Assembly: GCA_009792885.1 (NCBI GenBank)
Contig: WMCF01000018.1
Location: forward strand, 8,795,699-8,859,698
DNA: 64,000 bases
Origin: Eremophila alpestris peregrina
Lineage: Eukaryota; Chordata; Aves; Passeriformes; Alaudidae
Direction: 5' to 3'
Below the pieces are notes generated by a model. It was not told where the DNA came from. It did not search any database and was given only the letters and a program-made list of their open reading frames with translations. Positions 1 to 12,800 of this stretch are shown here, one piece after another; positions within the stretch are counted from its first letter, which is position 1, and the number at the start of each line of letters is the position of its first letter. The position numbers were made by a program, and so were the translations under genes.

Positions 1-3000
1 TCATCTGCAGTCCCCACCAAGGTGACCAATTAGTGTTAATCCAGAGGGCATTTTGTGTGATCAACCATTAGCGATGCAATCAACCCATTCACGGCCATCT
101 ACTGCCAACACATTTGGGTCATTATGAAGATGGATCATTTTCAGCTGCTGGTTAGAGGGAAAAAACTTCTTATCCCACTCCCATAATCATCCAGACTCAG
201 ATGCAATTACTGCTGGGTGATAAGGGAGGCTAAGGAAAGGGCCAGACTGAAATATGTCCTCAAGAGCCTTAAATATTTTGGATCTTAATTCCTTAAAGCC
301 CCTTATCATTCCAAAAATGTTAGCTCTGCCTCCAAAGGTGGGGCTCATTTGGTGGAACACAGACACGTGAGGTCTGAGCAAAGCCACCCTGGACACCTTT
401 GGAAGCAAATGGAGCTCAAGTCTTTGAAGTCAGGGGCTCCTGAAGGAGGCATCTAAACCCAGGGTAGAAGAGGCAGGACCTGGAAGTGCCATCATTGCTC
501 TTTTGATCATAAAGGGAATTTAAGGTGACTGGATCAGATGGAAATGTCTTTGCTTCATTAAAACAAATCCTGCCCTGTGAGCCTCCTGAGCAAATTTTCA
601 CCACCTCTGATAAAATCCTTTTTGTTGCAACCCTTGCACGTTTTTTGCACTTCAGCAAGCAGGATCTGTGTGTGTGTGTGGATGCAGGTGAGCACACCAG
701 GGCAGGAGGAATGATCAATATGCCCAGGGCTGGATACCAGCAGATACCAATGGCCCACAGGGAAGTGCATTTCTTTGCTCTGTTTACTGGGAAAGCAGAA
801 ATGCTGGCAGGCTCCTTCTGCCACTGGATTTCCAAGCAGCTGCCCAATGACCATGTTAGTGGCTGGTTAGGGCACTTCTAGCATTCTCAAAATGTTTAAT
901 ATTTTATTCCTCCCTTGAAGCATCTGGTGGAAGTCACTTCTGGAAACAGAACGCTGGACCAGATGGAGCATTAGTCTGTGACATTCTGATCTGGTAATTC
1001 CTATGTTAATTTTTATGACAATTTAGATAGGCATTGGCCACAGGGCCCAATCTGAGTCAATTTATTATAGGAAAATTCTTTTTTTTCCCCTTTTCCTTTT
1101 CTATTGAAAAGCTTTCTTTCTTTCTTTCTTTTTTTTTTAATGTTGATTTTCACAGTGCAGCACCTGGGGAGAAAAATGAGGCATTGCAGATTCCAGGAGT
1201 TAAGAGGCGGGCTCCCACTGCTGCCTCGGATACAGAATGAAAAGGGGAACATTTTTTACAGTTGTTATCTGCAGATTTGGCAGATGTCTTTTCAACTATT
1301 TAGGAGCTGAAGTACTGTGTGATATGCACCAGAAAATGCAGTGTTTAGTGGTTTTACAGGCAGCATCATAAAGAGGCCTGAAGGTTCCCTTATGAACCCC
1401 AGTTGTGTTGGCAGAGGACACAGAAAAAAATAAAAGTCTATGACTACAACATGCCACATTTTTAGAAATGATCAATAATCCTGAGCATATCAGAGTCCAA
1501 AAGACCCAGCACAAGTGATCATAAAGGGAACTGATTTGATTTCCGCCATATTTCTGAATATCAGAGTTCTTTCCATGTTACACTCAAGAATAAAGCGATC
1601 CCAAAGTATCAGCCACCATCAAAATGCTACTCTGAGATACAGAAGGCTGTTCTAAACTGCAGAAACACAGTCAGGTTATGCTGTGCCCCCATTTAATGAC
1701 AGTTTGATTGATCAAGGTCAGCTATGAATAATACTGAAAATTTTACAGCCACATAATTTTCTCCAATTAAACCCTCAGCTTCTATCTAGGTACTTCTGCC
1801 TTATGTTGTTTGTGCTTATACATCCTTGTGATGCCAAGCTGTGAAAAAATTATATGGGTCATATAATCTTGTCACTGTTAATTTCTTACATTAATATATC
1901 AATTCCAAAAACACAGAGCAAAAATATGAACAAGGAGATTCATGACTACACTTCAATGTGGGTAGATGTGAGTCCTTGCAGGCATTTTAGAGATTAGCAG
2001 TGCAACAAATTATTAGTTCCTCTAAATATCTGGTTCTGGCTAAAGAAACTAATCATATAAAACTGAATCATTAGCCTTTGGCAAACTGCCTCAGTTCCTG
2101 TCAGAACAGGCTGGTACAAGATGAGAAATTGAATGAGGTGGTTTGGATATTTTTTCTTTTTTAATAGCACAGGAATGTAGAAAAATTTTGCCCATTAATT
2201 TTTATGTACTGAACAAGGCCTGAAAACATCCAGTAAAAATAGATCTGTTGTTTTCCAGCTGTGTTCATGAAGGATTCCTTGTCTCTGTATGGCCATTTAA
2301 AATATACACTGTGATTGCACTTAATGGGAAATTTCATGTCATTTTTGTCAGCGTTTTGTTCCCTTCAGTTCCAGTGATGAAATGGCAAAGTGGTGATTTT
2401 TTCCAAGGAGTTTCACAGGGCTGCACCAGCAATCACACACTCATCACTGCTTAAATGGAGTTTTCTGCATGAACTTACTCTGGGGTGGGTTTGTTCCAAT
2501 GAGGCATCACATGGAGTAGAGAGGACACAAAGCTGCACCATCACTGGTGCCACCAGCCTGAAGGACAGCAGAGCACCCTTGGCCAGCCTGAGGCAGATGC
2601 TACCCTTGTTCATAACACCAGAGCCCAGAAAAGCCAAGTTTGAGGGACAAGAGGGCCCTGCCATTTCTGGTCACCCCATGAAAGAGGGACTTGTAGCTCA
2701 GAGAGCTCAGACAGAGCACAATTTCCTGCTGAAATGCCTCTTTTCCAGCTCTCCCCTCACATCTGTGTGGCCTCCCTTCCATAGCAAGCCTTTGCCAGAA
2801 TTGTTTTTCTGCTCCACAATGGAAACCAGTTGGGCTAAACCCAGTCCTGTGAGAGAGCATCTGCACAGGCAGTCCTGAGAATGGGAATGGCCTGGCAGAG
2901 ACTGTTTATCTCAAAAATGTCACTTGGAGAATTTTTTCCTTTTACCTGAGTGGACAGGTGCATGATACACACTGAATTGAATATTTTTGGCTGCATTATT

Positions 3001-3153
3001 TCACATAAAGAATTAAAGCAGCTTGAATTACAAGCTTGAATGAATACATTCTCATACAGTAAGTTCACAGCAAGCCCCCACATCAGCAGTGGAAGCTCCT
3101 GGGGATGTGGAAGGGTCAGAGGATGCCAATACACTCAGAGCCTGTATTTCATA
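1..3153. other. Non-coding stretch, no gene recognised
   Basis: I see no supportable gene or RNA here. Small features are a (TG)n run at about 667-680, directly followed by a donor-like CAG/GTGAGC near 686-692, and a pyrimidine tract at 1079-1138. Reading frames reach 162 codons (2390-2878) but overlap frames on the other strand, have no family resemblance and no splice-site support, so I treat them as chance. Confidence 0.6.
1079..1138 (+). repeat. Pyrimidine tract with (CTTT)n
   Basis: A T- and C-rich block that ends in about four tandem CTTT units (1112-1127) and a run of T. Its few purines are near the middle. It is a simple low-complexity repeat. It creates short reading frames rich in Phe, Ser and Lys on both strands that should not be read as proteins. 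Confidence 0.8.
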
Positions 3154-3333
3154 CAATCACAGCATCATAGAATCATTAAGGCTGGAAAAAAGTCTGCAGT
3201 ATCATCAAGTCCAACCTTCAAGCAAATACCACCATGACCACCAAACCACAGCACAAAATGCCACGTCCTTCTGTGTTCTGAACCCTTCCAGGGATGGTGA
3301 CTCCAGCACTTCCCTGGGGAGCCTGTCCCAATG
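3154..3333 (-). mobile_element. CR1 LINE 3' tail, 5'-truncated
   Basis: The plus strand starts with 'cagcatcatagaatcatta' and continues with 'tcatcaagtccaacc', 'accaccatgaccacca' and 'cttccagggatggtgac'. This is the antisense of the 3' end of an avian CR1 retrotransposon, so the element lies on the minus strand. CR1 is a non-LTR retrotransposon whose reverse transcriptase copies it from the 3' end, so most copies are short tails like this one. Only about 180 bp is recognisable; after about 3333 the match to 'cctgttccaatg' is lost, which I take as the truncation point. Divergence is moderate. Nothing of the reverse transcriptase is left. The longer plus-strand frame over this region is partly a translation of this repeat and is not a gene. 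Confidence 0.85.
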
Positions 3334-4624
3334 GGCTCTTTCCATCTCAGGGGGCATGGAAAATTCAGTTCCAGGACATTCTGCAAAATGTGGCCCGAAT
3401 TTGCTGGTTGCCTCATCGTGTCACCCCACAGCTCCCCAAAAGCACCCCTGCAGCACCAACACATTGCCAGTGTACAGGGAAGTGGAACCAGGGCAGCAGC
3501 ACAAGGCTGCAGTGCCTGATGGCAAGAGACATCCTGCCAGGAATGCTGCCCCTGGGGACATCAAAGTGCAGGCTGGGACGTGCTGGGTTCCTTCTGGAGG
3601 CACAGGATCACACAGCCACCTCTACCTGAGCCACCCCACAGAGCTGGGAGGGTGAGGGGGCTGAGGGAGAAGGAATTTGTAAGTAGGGATGGGAAGGCAA
3701 GCCTAGAGCTGAAAGATATGGGATAAGAAGGATCCTCTTAGAGCACACCTGAAAAGATTGAAGGCCAGGGAAGAAAGAAACAGAGAATCTCAAGGAAACA
3801 GTGATAAAGCAGCCTGGTGAGAAGGATGTGAATAAGAGAAGGTTACAGGAGCAGGAAGTTGCTGAAAGGCAAAGAGAGGATGCTAAGAGGAAAGATACCT
3901 GGTCCTGACAAAGTGAGAACAGACAGAAGAAATGTTGTTATCTGGGGCAGAGTAGCTCCCAGAATAGAATATGATCTTCTCCCGTTTGGAGTAAGAAATG
4001 ACAATTCCCATCTATAGAATTCTTTAACAAGTCCCACAGTTTTTTCCTTTATTTCCCCTTGTTGCCTCCATCAAAACCTTGAACTGTCTGAAGTCACATT
4101 AAGCAAGTTCCAATATTCACATGGGAGATTCATCATTTGTGTGGGGGGTAATGCACATTTGTGACATTGCCTTCACCTGCAATGCACACACTGGTGTGAG
4201 AGACACTGGAGTGAGATTCAGTTTATCCTCTGAGCTGAAGTGCTTGTGAAGGTCATCGAAGTTCAAGGAGCAATAAATTAGTTAGCCTGGCCTGCTTTGG
4301 AAGAGTTCTGCCTCCTTTGTCAAGACAGATGATTTTTCTGAACTTTTTCAGAAATCAGATGACTTCTGAAAGGAATAAGCCTTTGAGAAAAATCATTCAT
4401 TCCATCCTGAATAGAACAAACAATAAGAGGAAGAAAGAAAAGGCAGCATCCTGCTGAGTAGTCTGAAAAGATATACATTTCATTTTTCTTAAAAATTACT
4501 ATCAGAAGCATTACTGGGCAATTTTTACCCCTTCTGCTGATTTTTACAGGTGTCTAAATTTGAATGCAATCTATTCAATAAATAAGCAGGATGATTAAGA
4601 AGAGGTTCCTTGTTTTTTTTCCAG
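3334..4624. other. Non-coding stretch, nothing recognised
   Basis: This is unique sequence between the CR1 tail and the candidate exon. The first 300 bases are richer in G and C and have reading frames on both strands, with no recognisable product. The last 20 bases are the pyrimidine tract of the candidate splice acceptor. Confidence 0.55.
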
Positions 4625-4753
4625 CCTATTTGTTTGTCTGAAGATGCTTCTCTGTTACTACAGGAATTAAGTGAACTAGTGCAAGATTTTGAGAGCCTCT
4701 TGTGTGTCTGTCAGAGAATGCTGAAGTGCTATCACCAATCCAGGCAACTTCCA
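4625..4753 (+). CDS. Candidate internal coding exon, unknown protein
   Basis: The block is preceded by 'ttccttgttttttttccag', a good acceptor, and followed directly by GTGAGAAA, a good donor. Between them are 129 bases, exactly 43 codons, open in the frame that starts at the first base, so both ends would be phase 0. The translation is leucine-rich with alternating acidic residues in its first half (LSEDASLLLQELSELVQDFE at residues 4-23) and would fit an amphipathic helix. It is followed by a Cys-rich, basic end (residues 27-43). I do not recognise the family. No second exon can be paired with it in this window, so it may also be a chance combination of splice-like signals in an open frame, or an exon of a transcript whose other exons lie outside. 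The frame runs open on both sides (4610-4888), so the splice sites, not stop codons, define the limits. Confidence 0.25.
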
Positions 4754-7700
4754 GTGAGAAAGAGGATCCTAAGAGGGATCAGTTTTGTCACTGGAAACTG
4801 TGTCCCACACTGCTCTCTCCCCACAAGTGATGGGTTTTGGAATGGCTCAAAAAAAAGTGGGATAGCTGTGCTGTGTTTAAACCTCTAATTTATAATGCAT
4901 GAAAATTATTGGACAAGCAAATATGTGCTTTTTAGATCTGGCTGCATCCATCAGACTTGGGATCAGATCTGAAGTGTTTTTCCCATCCTTTGAGAGGGAA
5001 ATTAAAGTTTGTAAAACTAAAACAGTCTGATGAAGAAAATAACCTATTTTGAAAATATGGTCAGTCAAGAGGAAAATCAGGCCAAAAATATTCACGTTTC
5101 TTCAGAAGAACTGTGTTAATGTAACACTTCCAGTAAAATTACAAGGGAAAATATGACAGAGCAGCAAAACTTGGATGAGCTGATATTAATGACTCTACCT
5201 CTTGTAATGATCAGAGGGAACTGTCTAGACCAGGAGACCTATTAAGTCTCTGATATAAGCAATACCTCCTTCTGAGAGTGAGAGGTGCAATTAAATAATC
5301 TGAGTGAGTTTTTGGAAGTTTGGCCAAGGCAGCTTATCTATGGGAGACTGCCTCTGAAATGAGCCTCCAGGCCCCAGGGGAATGTGCTTGGCTGAAAGGT
5401 AGCAAATTCCATCAAAAATCATTAATGATGTTACTTTCTGGATTCTGGAGTGCAGAGGATAGCCCTGGGCTCAGGAGGGCCAGTGGTGAGATGAGCTGAA
5501 ATGAAGAACTGAGGCTGTCAGAACTCAGTCAAGCTTCTAAAAATAGTGCTCAGTGTTTTATTCATGTGGGTAAAACACCTCATTTTGAGTCCCTTCATGG
5601 TGTTCAGCTCCCAGCAAGGCTGGGATTGGCCTTCTGCCATGCAAATGACCCTTGTCTTGACTCAGAAACGTGAGGCTCAGGAAGAAACCAGTGAGAAGCA
5701 GCTCTGAAGGGAAACTGAGGCAGAGGGGACTGCAGACAGGGTGACAGCAGAGGGTGCAGAATGACCCTGTGGTGTCCTTTCAACACTGACTCTTTAAGAA
5801 CACTTATTTATTCTAAAAATAGGTGGGGTTTTTTTGCAGATTCTTGATTTACATTTTCTTTTTTTTTCTCCCTGATGTTCAGGCATTAATTTCCTGTGTA
5901 TACCTGATGTATGAGTTAGATACATTTAGTAAGCAATATTTTTTTAATCTGCTTTTGAAGGGACATACACACATCCCCTGCCATACCCAGATCCCCTGCC
6001 ATACCCAGGAGTCCTTTATTGTTAATCACTTATATAATTCACCTGGCCACTCAACAAAGCCAAATGCTATCAATTGATTGGCACAATGGCAGATCATTGC
6101 AGATTCTGGAAGATTCTGACAAGTTTGATGTGAGGGAAGAATGTGAGAGCTCATTACACGTGCCAGGATGTATTCTGTTGGCTACACTCCTTTAATATTA
6201 GTTACAGTTCCTTGAGTTATTATTTATCCCTTGTAGTGTAGGATTTTAAAAGTTTTTTCAATATTATTCACTAGGCCTGGACAGACAAAAGAGGCCAGGG
6301 CGACTTTTTGTTTTTTAATTTTGCTTTTTACTTTTAAACTTTTACTACATTTTGCCCCAGGAATTCCATTGTCATCAGGATGCTAATTAGTTAGGGGCAC
6401 TAGGGACCCCCTTTGAGTTTGAATTTTCCAAGGACATCACCTCTATTTTTTTGCCTTTATTTTCACAAATAATTGGGCAAGTGTTCTACAGATTTGATGA
6501 AAAAATGCACACTCTCCTATTTTCTTCAATGTCAGAGAAGCAATCATGTGAGTTGTTGGAAACTAATCCCTCTTAATATGAGTTTCAGTCTCGGAAAAGA
6601 GTAAATACTCTGAGGAAGAATGAGTTAATAAAACCATTTTAAATGCAGAGAAGCAGGGAAAAAAAGGAGCAACCAGCAGAAATGGGATGGAAGTAACTCT
6701 GGACCTCAACTCACCAGAGGGAAAAATATTTCCATTGTATGAATAATCTGTATTTCAATCTGTAGAATAAACTTCTAGTGCACTGCCCACAAAAAACCAC
6801 TACAAGATATTTGCAACAGAACTGGACAAGACATTGCACAGCAGGGGATACACAAACTGGATAATCTAATAGATATTTTCCAATTCCAATGCTTGGTGGT
6901 TTTGGAAAAGGAAAAAAACCCAATTGTTACAGCAAATACAATAAATCTCTTACAATATCAAGCAATAAAGCAGTAATTACTAAAGGTCATGACTGTAATT
7001 AAACATCATTATTTATTTTATTGCCAGTGCCACATTTTCTATTAAGTTAGATGCTAACCCAGTTAAGCTAACAGCCAGACTTCTAAATATTTTTTTTTAA
7101 ATCTTTGAGAAACTTTATCACTGGAGAGTTTATTCTCTTTTGCTCATGCAATTGTTAGAATTGTCACCTTTTCATAAAAATATAACAACGCATAACAGCT
7201 AACATTTTCTTCAACCTCAAGGTTAAAATTAATTTTTAATGCTTGCCTTGGTGAATTTTAGCTGTATTCACTCACTTTTTCAGGGTAGGCTCACTCATCT
7301 GAATCCTACTTGCTTGCCAAGTTCTCTAAGTCACATTTAGTTAATGCATCTCATCTACTACTGATAGAACAGAACAATATCATGATGCTGTTTTCTTCTG
7401 TTTAAATTCCTTCATTTTAAAAATTGGGATGGAGACAGTTTTCCACTTGATGATGTGTGAATACTCACGAGCAGACTTTATTTTTTTGCCAAATACTACT
7501 TTTGACAATCACATTTGTGCTACTATTCCTCAGCATTTTGATTTCCAACTCTATACTGTTTTTTTAATTCCTTTGGTTCCATAAGGTTTGCTTGCATATG
7601 TACCTGGAGTTTTCCCTTGTCTTCCTGGTGAACTTAGCCCTGAGTTATTTGCAAGTGGAACTGATCCAAAGTGATCACCAAGCAGTTCCTCACTCAGTTC

Positions 7701-9499
7701 AATATCCAGCAGTCTGGATGCTGAGTGAGCACTGAGATTTCCTAGAGACATCACAGATCAAATTCTGCAGTCCTGAGCCAACCTGTGAGGCACAGCATGG
7801 CCCTGTGGTCTTTCCCACAAAATACATGTTTTAACTCTCCTCACAGTCATCCTATTCAAAATGTTTTCTAAGGGGTCTCCAGCCAAAGTGGATTTTAGGT
7901 TTATAATGCCCATGTGTTAGAAAACATAATTCAGCACACTGAAACACTGGATTTTCAGGGACTGGGCTGAGGGGCAGAAAGTCACAGTAGAGGAGGAGAT
8001 CCAAAAATGTACAAAGGTGTTGAGGAGAGGTGGCAGGAACACACTCAGGCAGTGCAGCCCCAGAGCCAGACAAAGCTGGGGATGGAGTCCCAGGTTTCAG
8101 TCCTACAGCCTCTCAGGGTGACCTCAGACAGCTTTTCTGTTCATTTTATGGCAAAAGCCCTGCTCTGCCACGGGTTTGGTGTGCCTAAGGCACTGTGACA
8201 CTCAGCTGAGCAGCACTCCAGACATGGAACTGGGAATTCCTGGGATCTGTGAGCTCCTTCTGGGCCAGGCAGGAGATCTGTTCACTTCCCAGCACAGCAG
8301 AGATTGTGGCATTACACAGCTTTTAGTTACATCAAGAACTGCAAATATGATGACTGTTCTTCTAAGCTATAGAAAAGCCTCCCCTGTTTCAAAAGTTTAT
8401 CTCAGCTAAACAGAATGCTTTGAAGTCTTTGAATCCCTATTTCTCAGCTAAACTCTGCAGGCTTTCAAAGGCAGGCATGGACTCAGGAAAGAGGAGAAAA
8501 TGACACATCTGAGCCCCATCACTGCTTTTCAACATTCACCCTTGTGCAATAGATTTAGACAAGTTGGAGGATCCAGGACAGCTCAAGAGCTCAAGTTTTG
8601 CAACTTGAAATTCCAGTGCATTGTCCTTCTGTCTCCTATCTGCATTTCAAATTGTATTTACCGAGTACTTCAAATTTTTCTTTATAACAGGTTATTAATC
8701 TGACACATGATTTTGCAATACTTGTGCATTCAAATTCCTGCATAGTTTAGCAGATACATCTGACCTTGCTATTATCCTTCCTTTAGGAGATTTATACAGC
8801 ATTCCTGCTTTGGAAAGATCATTAATTAGCATGCCAATAGAAAAAATGAAATTGCCTGCCATCTCCTATGTAAATGCTTTCCCATCTGTTCCTTTCTCAT
8901 TTCCTCTGCACAGACTCTACCAAAGGTAGCTTTAGTTTTTATACTGCTCTTGGAAAATAGTGCACTCATTGTTTTGCAATTTAAATCTGTTAAATTGTGT
9001 TGCATTGTGAAATGTGGCTCTATTAAAGTAATATATGGATTCATGCAGTCTCTCAGTATCCGAGCAGCCTTCCAGCAAATTTAGTGGATGTCCTTTCCTT
9101 GATACCTATTAACTCAGCTTAAGTTCTAAAGACTCAGAGTTTTATATTTTTGGATCCTAATAATAATTGTTTAAAAAATTATTCCATTTATTAATTAATA
9201 AGAACTTATAGCAGTATTCCTGTAACATCCCAGTGAACTCTTCAGGGGTTTCCATATGCTATTTTAACACACTCCACAGCTCTCAGTTCTGCTGTGGTAA
9301 CAGAGTTTAGTCTCAGGTCCAAACCAATGGACTGTGCAGTCCTCCAAAATGCACTGAGCACTCACTGCCCAAATGAACACCCTCAAACCAGGAGGGGCTC
9401 ATGCAACACCCAGAAGAGCTCTTTACACAGAATAAAAGGCCAAGAAGTGTCCATCCCTGTTCCTGATTGCTCTTCTCCACCAGCAAGGGAAGGAACACA
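4754..9499. other. Non-coding AT-rich stretch
   Basis: About 4.7 kb of AT-rich unique sequence. I see no gene or RNA gene. The only structured item is the 18-bp direct duplication at 5973-6008. Reading frames here are 60-105 codons, overlap frames on the opposite strand, and have no recognisable product. Confidence 0.55.
5973..6008 (+). repeat. Two perfect tandem copies of an 18-bp unit
   Basis: The unit 'atcccctgccatacccag' occurs twice in a row without a mismatch (5973-5990 and 5991-6008). A third copy is not present; the following bases diverge after 'gag'. This looks like a simple slippage duplication. Confidence 0.9.
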
Positions 9500-9873
9500 C
9501 AAGAATCATCCAATCCAGCTCCTGGCCTTGCACAGGACACCCAAAGAGTCACAACAAGTGTCTGAGAGCATTGTCCAAACACTTCTTGAACTCTGTCAGG
9601 GTTGGTTCTGAGACCACTGCCCTGGAGAGCCTGTTCAGTGCCCAACCACCCTCTGGGTGAAAAACCTCTTTCTAACATCCAACCTAAGCCACAACTTCAG
9701 GCCATTCCCTCAGATCCTGTCACTGCTCACCACAGAGCAGAGCTCAGTGCCTGCCCCTCCTCTTCCCCTCACAGGAGCTGTAACTGCAGTGAGGTCTCCC
9801 CTCAGCCTCCTCCGGGCTGAACACACCAAGGGACCTCAGTCACTCCTCAGATGGCTTCTCCTCAACCAGTATT
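9500..9873 (-). mobile_element. CR1 LINE 3' region, truncated
   Basis: The plus strand reads 'aagaatcatccaatccagct' and then, in order, 'gagagcattgtccaaac', 'gagcctgttcagtgcccaac', 'ccattccctcagatcctgtc', 'gtgcctgcccctcctcttcc' and 'gaggtctcccctcagcctcc'. This is the antisense of an avian CR1 3' end of a different subfamily from the copies at 39.5 and 51.5 kb, so the element is on the minus strand. About 370 bp is kept, covering the 3' untranslated region and perhaps the last bases of the reverse transcriptase frame. The tail lacks a clear terminal octamer repeat. Small deletions break the match. The overlapping reading frames on both strands are translations of this non-coding tail. Confidence 0.85.
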
Positions 9874-12800
9874 TTTTATTTGCTCTAGAAAACAGACTTA
9901 TTTTTTTTCAGAGGCATGGAAGAGAGGGGTCCAACACAATACCATTAAGTTTAAAAGCAGTGATTTTTAACTGGAACATTATTGTCAATGTTTCTGATTT
10001 GGAAGCTCAAGATTTTATGTGACTGCTCCTCACTCCCCACCTGGGCAATGATCACCACTGCACTGTGATTTTGTGCTGTGTCTTTGCTTTATGTTCCCTC
10101 TTTATTGCAGGTTGAAAGGAGTTTCCTGCTCACTTGTGTTCAATAAAGTTTTGCACCACATTTCCAATGAATTTTCTGGACACGGAATTTAAACAAGTAA
10201 TTTGCCAAATATATTACTAAGGTTCCTTCCTCATAAATATCAAATAGCAACATAAAAGAAGCATATGCTGTTGTGGTTCTCCAACTGGGTGCCAGATGGC
10301 AATACTAAGATTCAGATAGAATCTCTGCTAGAGTCAATTTGGAATAAACCACCACTCAGATAACTTTTTCTTTGCAGTAAGAAACACAGTCTGCAGAAAA
10401 ACCAACATTTTCCTTGTGTCTTTCATCTCACATATTTCAGTTTTTCGTAACAGCACTGCTGGAAGAGAACGTTTTGGCTTGTCAAAATGAAGGCAAACAT
10501 CTTGATTTGAGTTGAACTGTCAGGATGAGGACAGAGCAGGGTGTAGCTGTCACAGCTCAGATGCCCAGTGTCCCCATTTTCATGGCAGCCCTGGTTCCCA
10601 GGTGTCAGTCATGTCTGAGGTGGGTCTGACAGAACACCCAGCTGGCACCCTGGGTGTGTCTGGGTGTGGCACTGAGCACACAGAGCCTGCACAAAACCAT
10701 GTTTGAATGCACCCATCATCATTCACTCCAGCATCTGGAAAAAAAAAAGCTGCTTTCAGGGCACTGAGATATTTCCCTTCAGCCAAACAAAATGTCTTGC
10801 GTGTCAAATCAGAAATATCAGAGATTCTGATTTTCCAGCCAGGTCTACAGCACTGCTGAGGGAATGGGAAGATTCTCTGGTGTTTACACCTCAAAATAAG
10901 ACAGGATGTCTTTTTGGATGACAAATTGCATGAATTGCAGGGTTTGACCCAGAGACAGGTGAAATAAAAGAGGAAAAAATAAAAAGTTACATGATCCTGT
11001 GGTCTTTTGTCTTAATCTTATAAAAAACAGGAACTTGTAAAGCACTACAACTCAAAATATGTGAAAAACAGGAAGCACAAATAACCTGCAAGGGAAGATA
11101 ATATTTTTTTCATGATGTTTACTAAGCTTATTCCAGGGTGATATGTGGAAAACACAGTGACAAGACTCCCAGGCTTTGATCACAAATGTGACACCTCCTG
11201 GCCAGACAGCTTACCTTGTCTGGTAGCTGCCTCATTAAGCTGCTCACTACAACACTGTCTGAACCCAAATTTAAATTCTTAAAATCATTGGGCAAAGTTA
11301 TGGATTTGGATTGTTTTGTAACTTCAGCACAGCTTGATCCCTTCATGGTTTAAAAACAGTTCAATGATTTTGATTTTCCTGCCATTTGGAACTGGCTGCA
11401 GAGTTTGTGCACTGCTGTGTTTGCCTTTCCCTGTACAGTCTCTGCTTCTTCTTGCAGATATCATGTTCCTAGAAGTTTAATATCTCGCCCAAGTTCATTT
11501 TTAACTTCTTTAAAGCTCTAGTTTTTTCAGACTGAAGAGGGAAGCTCTGCCAGCTCCACACAGAATGTCACACCAGGTTTCTCCTCTTTCTTAGGAGTGT
11601 TACAAGGAAGGTGCTTTCTGCTGCTATTCATTGTCATTGCTTTCCCTGACTGTTTAACCACTTCCCTTTCCTTTTCTTCCCTGCACAGACACAATGCTTT
11701 GTTTTGAACAAGAAAGCAGAGAATCTTCATTAATTCAAACAGCTTTCAAAAAAGGGCCTTATATTTTAACTTCAGTCACTCTAGCCAAAGGCAACACTGG
11801 GAACTTCAAGGAAGAAGTACTTGTTTAGGTTCTTAAGAATAAATTTCACCTAATGCCACCTCCCATTTCTCTCTATCAAAGCAAAGAAGAAAACATTTTC
11901 ATTTTCCACTGAACAGATGTTTTTATGATAAGCTTATTAGAAAATGTCTGCTCTTCCAGGATAGTTTTGTTCTGCATATCCTTGATCTCCTAAAGTCCTT
12001 TACTTGGAAAATAGAGAAAATCTGACCAAATCTTCTGAGCTGGCTGCAGCCATGATATTCCACTGATTGTCTGCACCATGCTCACCATGGCTGTGAACAT
12101 TCATTCTGCATTAAGGGGGGCAGATGCAGTGGGATATAATTCTTTAACATGCCCATAGAAATCTTCACCCTCCTTTTCACCCCCAAATACACGAGCCTTC
12201 AGTAGCTTTGGACTCTGCAGTCTTCTATACCACACACATTGCTCTCAACCAATAAAACAAAGAGGGATGGAGTTTTTCAACTTTCTGTATTCTAAGCAGG
12301 AAACTGCATCTTCAGATGTGCCAAAGAACAGGAAACATGAAGCAATCTCAGATGGTGTTGACAGAGACTCCAGAATATCTCTAGAATCACAACACATCAT
12401 GTCTCAGTCTGAGCCCATCCATTTGGCTCTCAGGAGATATCAGAGTGGCCTGGAGGGAGACACAGGATCTGTAACTCTGCTACAGCAGGAGGAGGATGCT
12501 GTGTGGTGTTTTGGGCCACTTCCTCTCCAAGGTTGCTCTCTGTATCTCATGAAGACACAATAAAGCAGTCAAAGATATCAGAGTCACCTTTCCTTTAAAA
12601 CTGCACAGTGATTTTGCAGAAGTCGGGAGTAAAAAGGATGTCTGGATATTTTTGATTAATATAAAAACAGCATTGTATAATGTCTCACACAAATGCCATA
12701 TTTTATATCTTATATTTTAGAGTTGGTTTCTTTCTTCTCTTAGCAAGTGTTTGCATTCAAAGCAAAAGGTTCCATTTCCAGAGAAGCACAGCACAAACAC

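Noticed and set aside
661..700. (TG)n run ending in a CAG/GTGAGC donor-like site
   Set aside because: The TG run itself makes GT-rich donor-like sequence; no acceptor of good quality in front.
3089..3655. 188-codon plus-strand frame
   Set aside because: Its first part is a translation of the antisense CR1 tail at 3154-3333; the rest resembles nothing.
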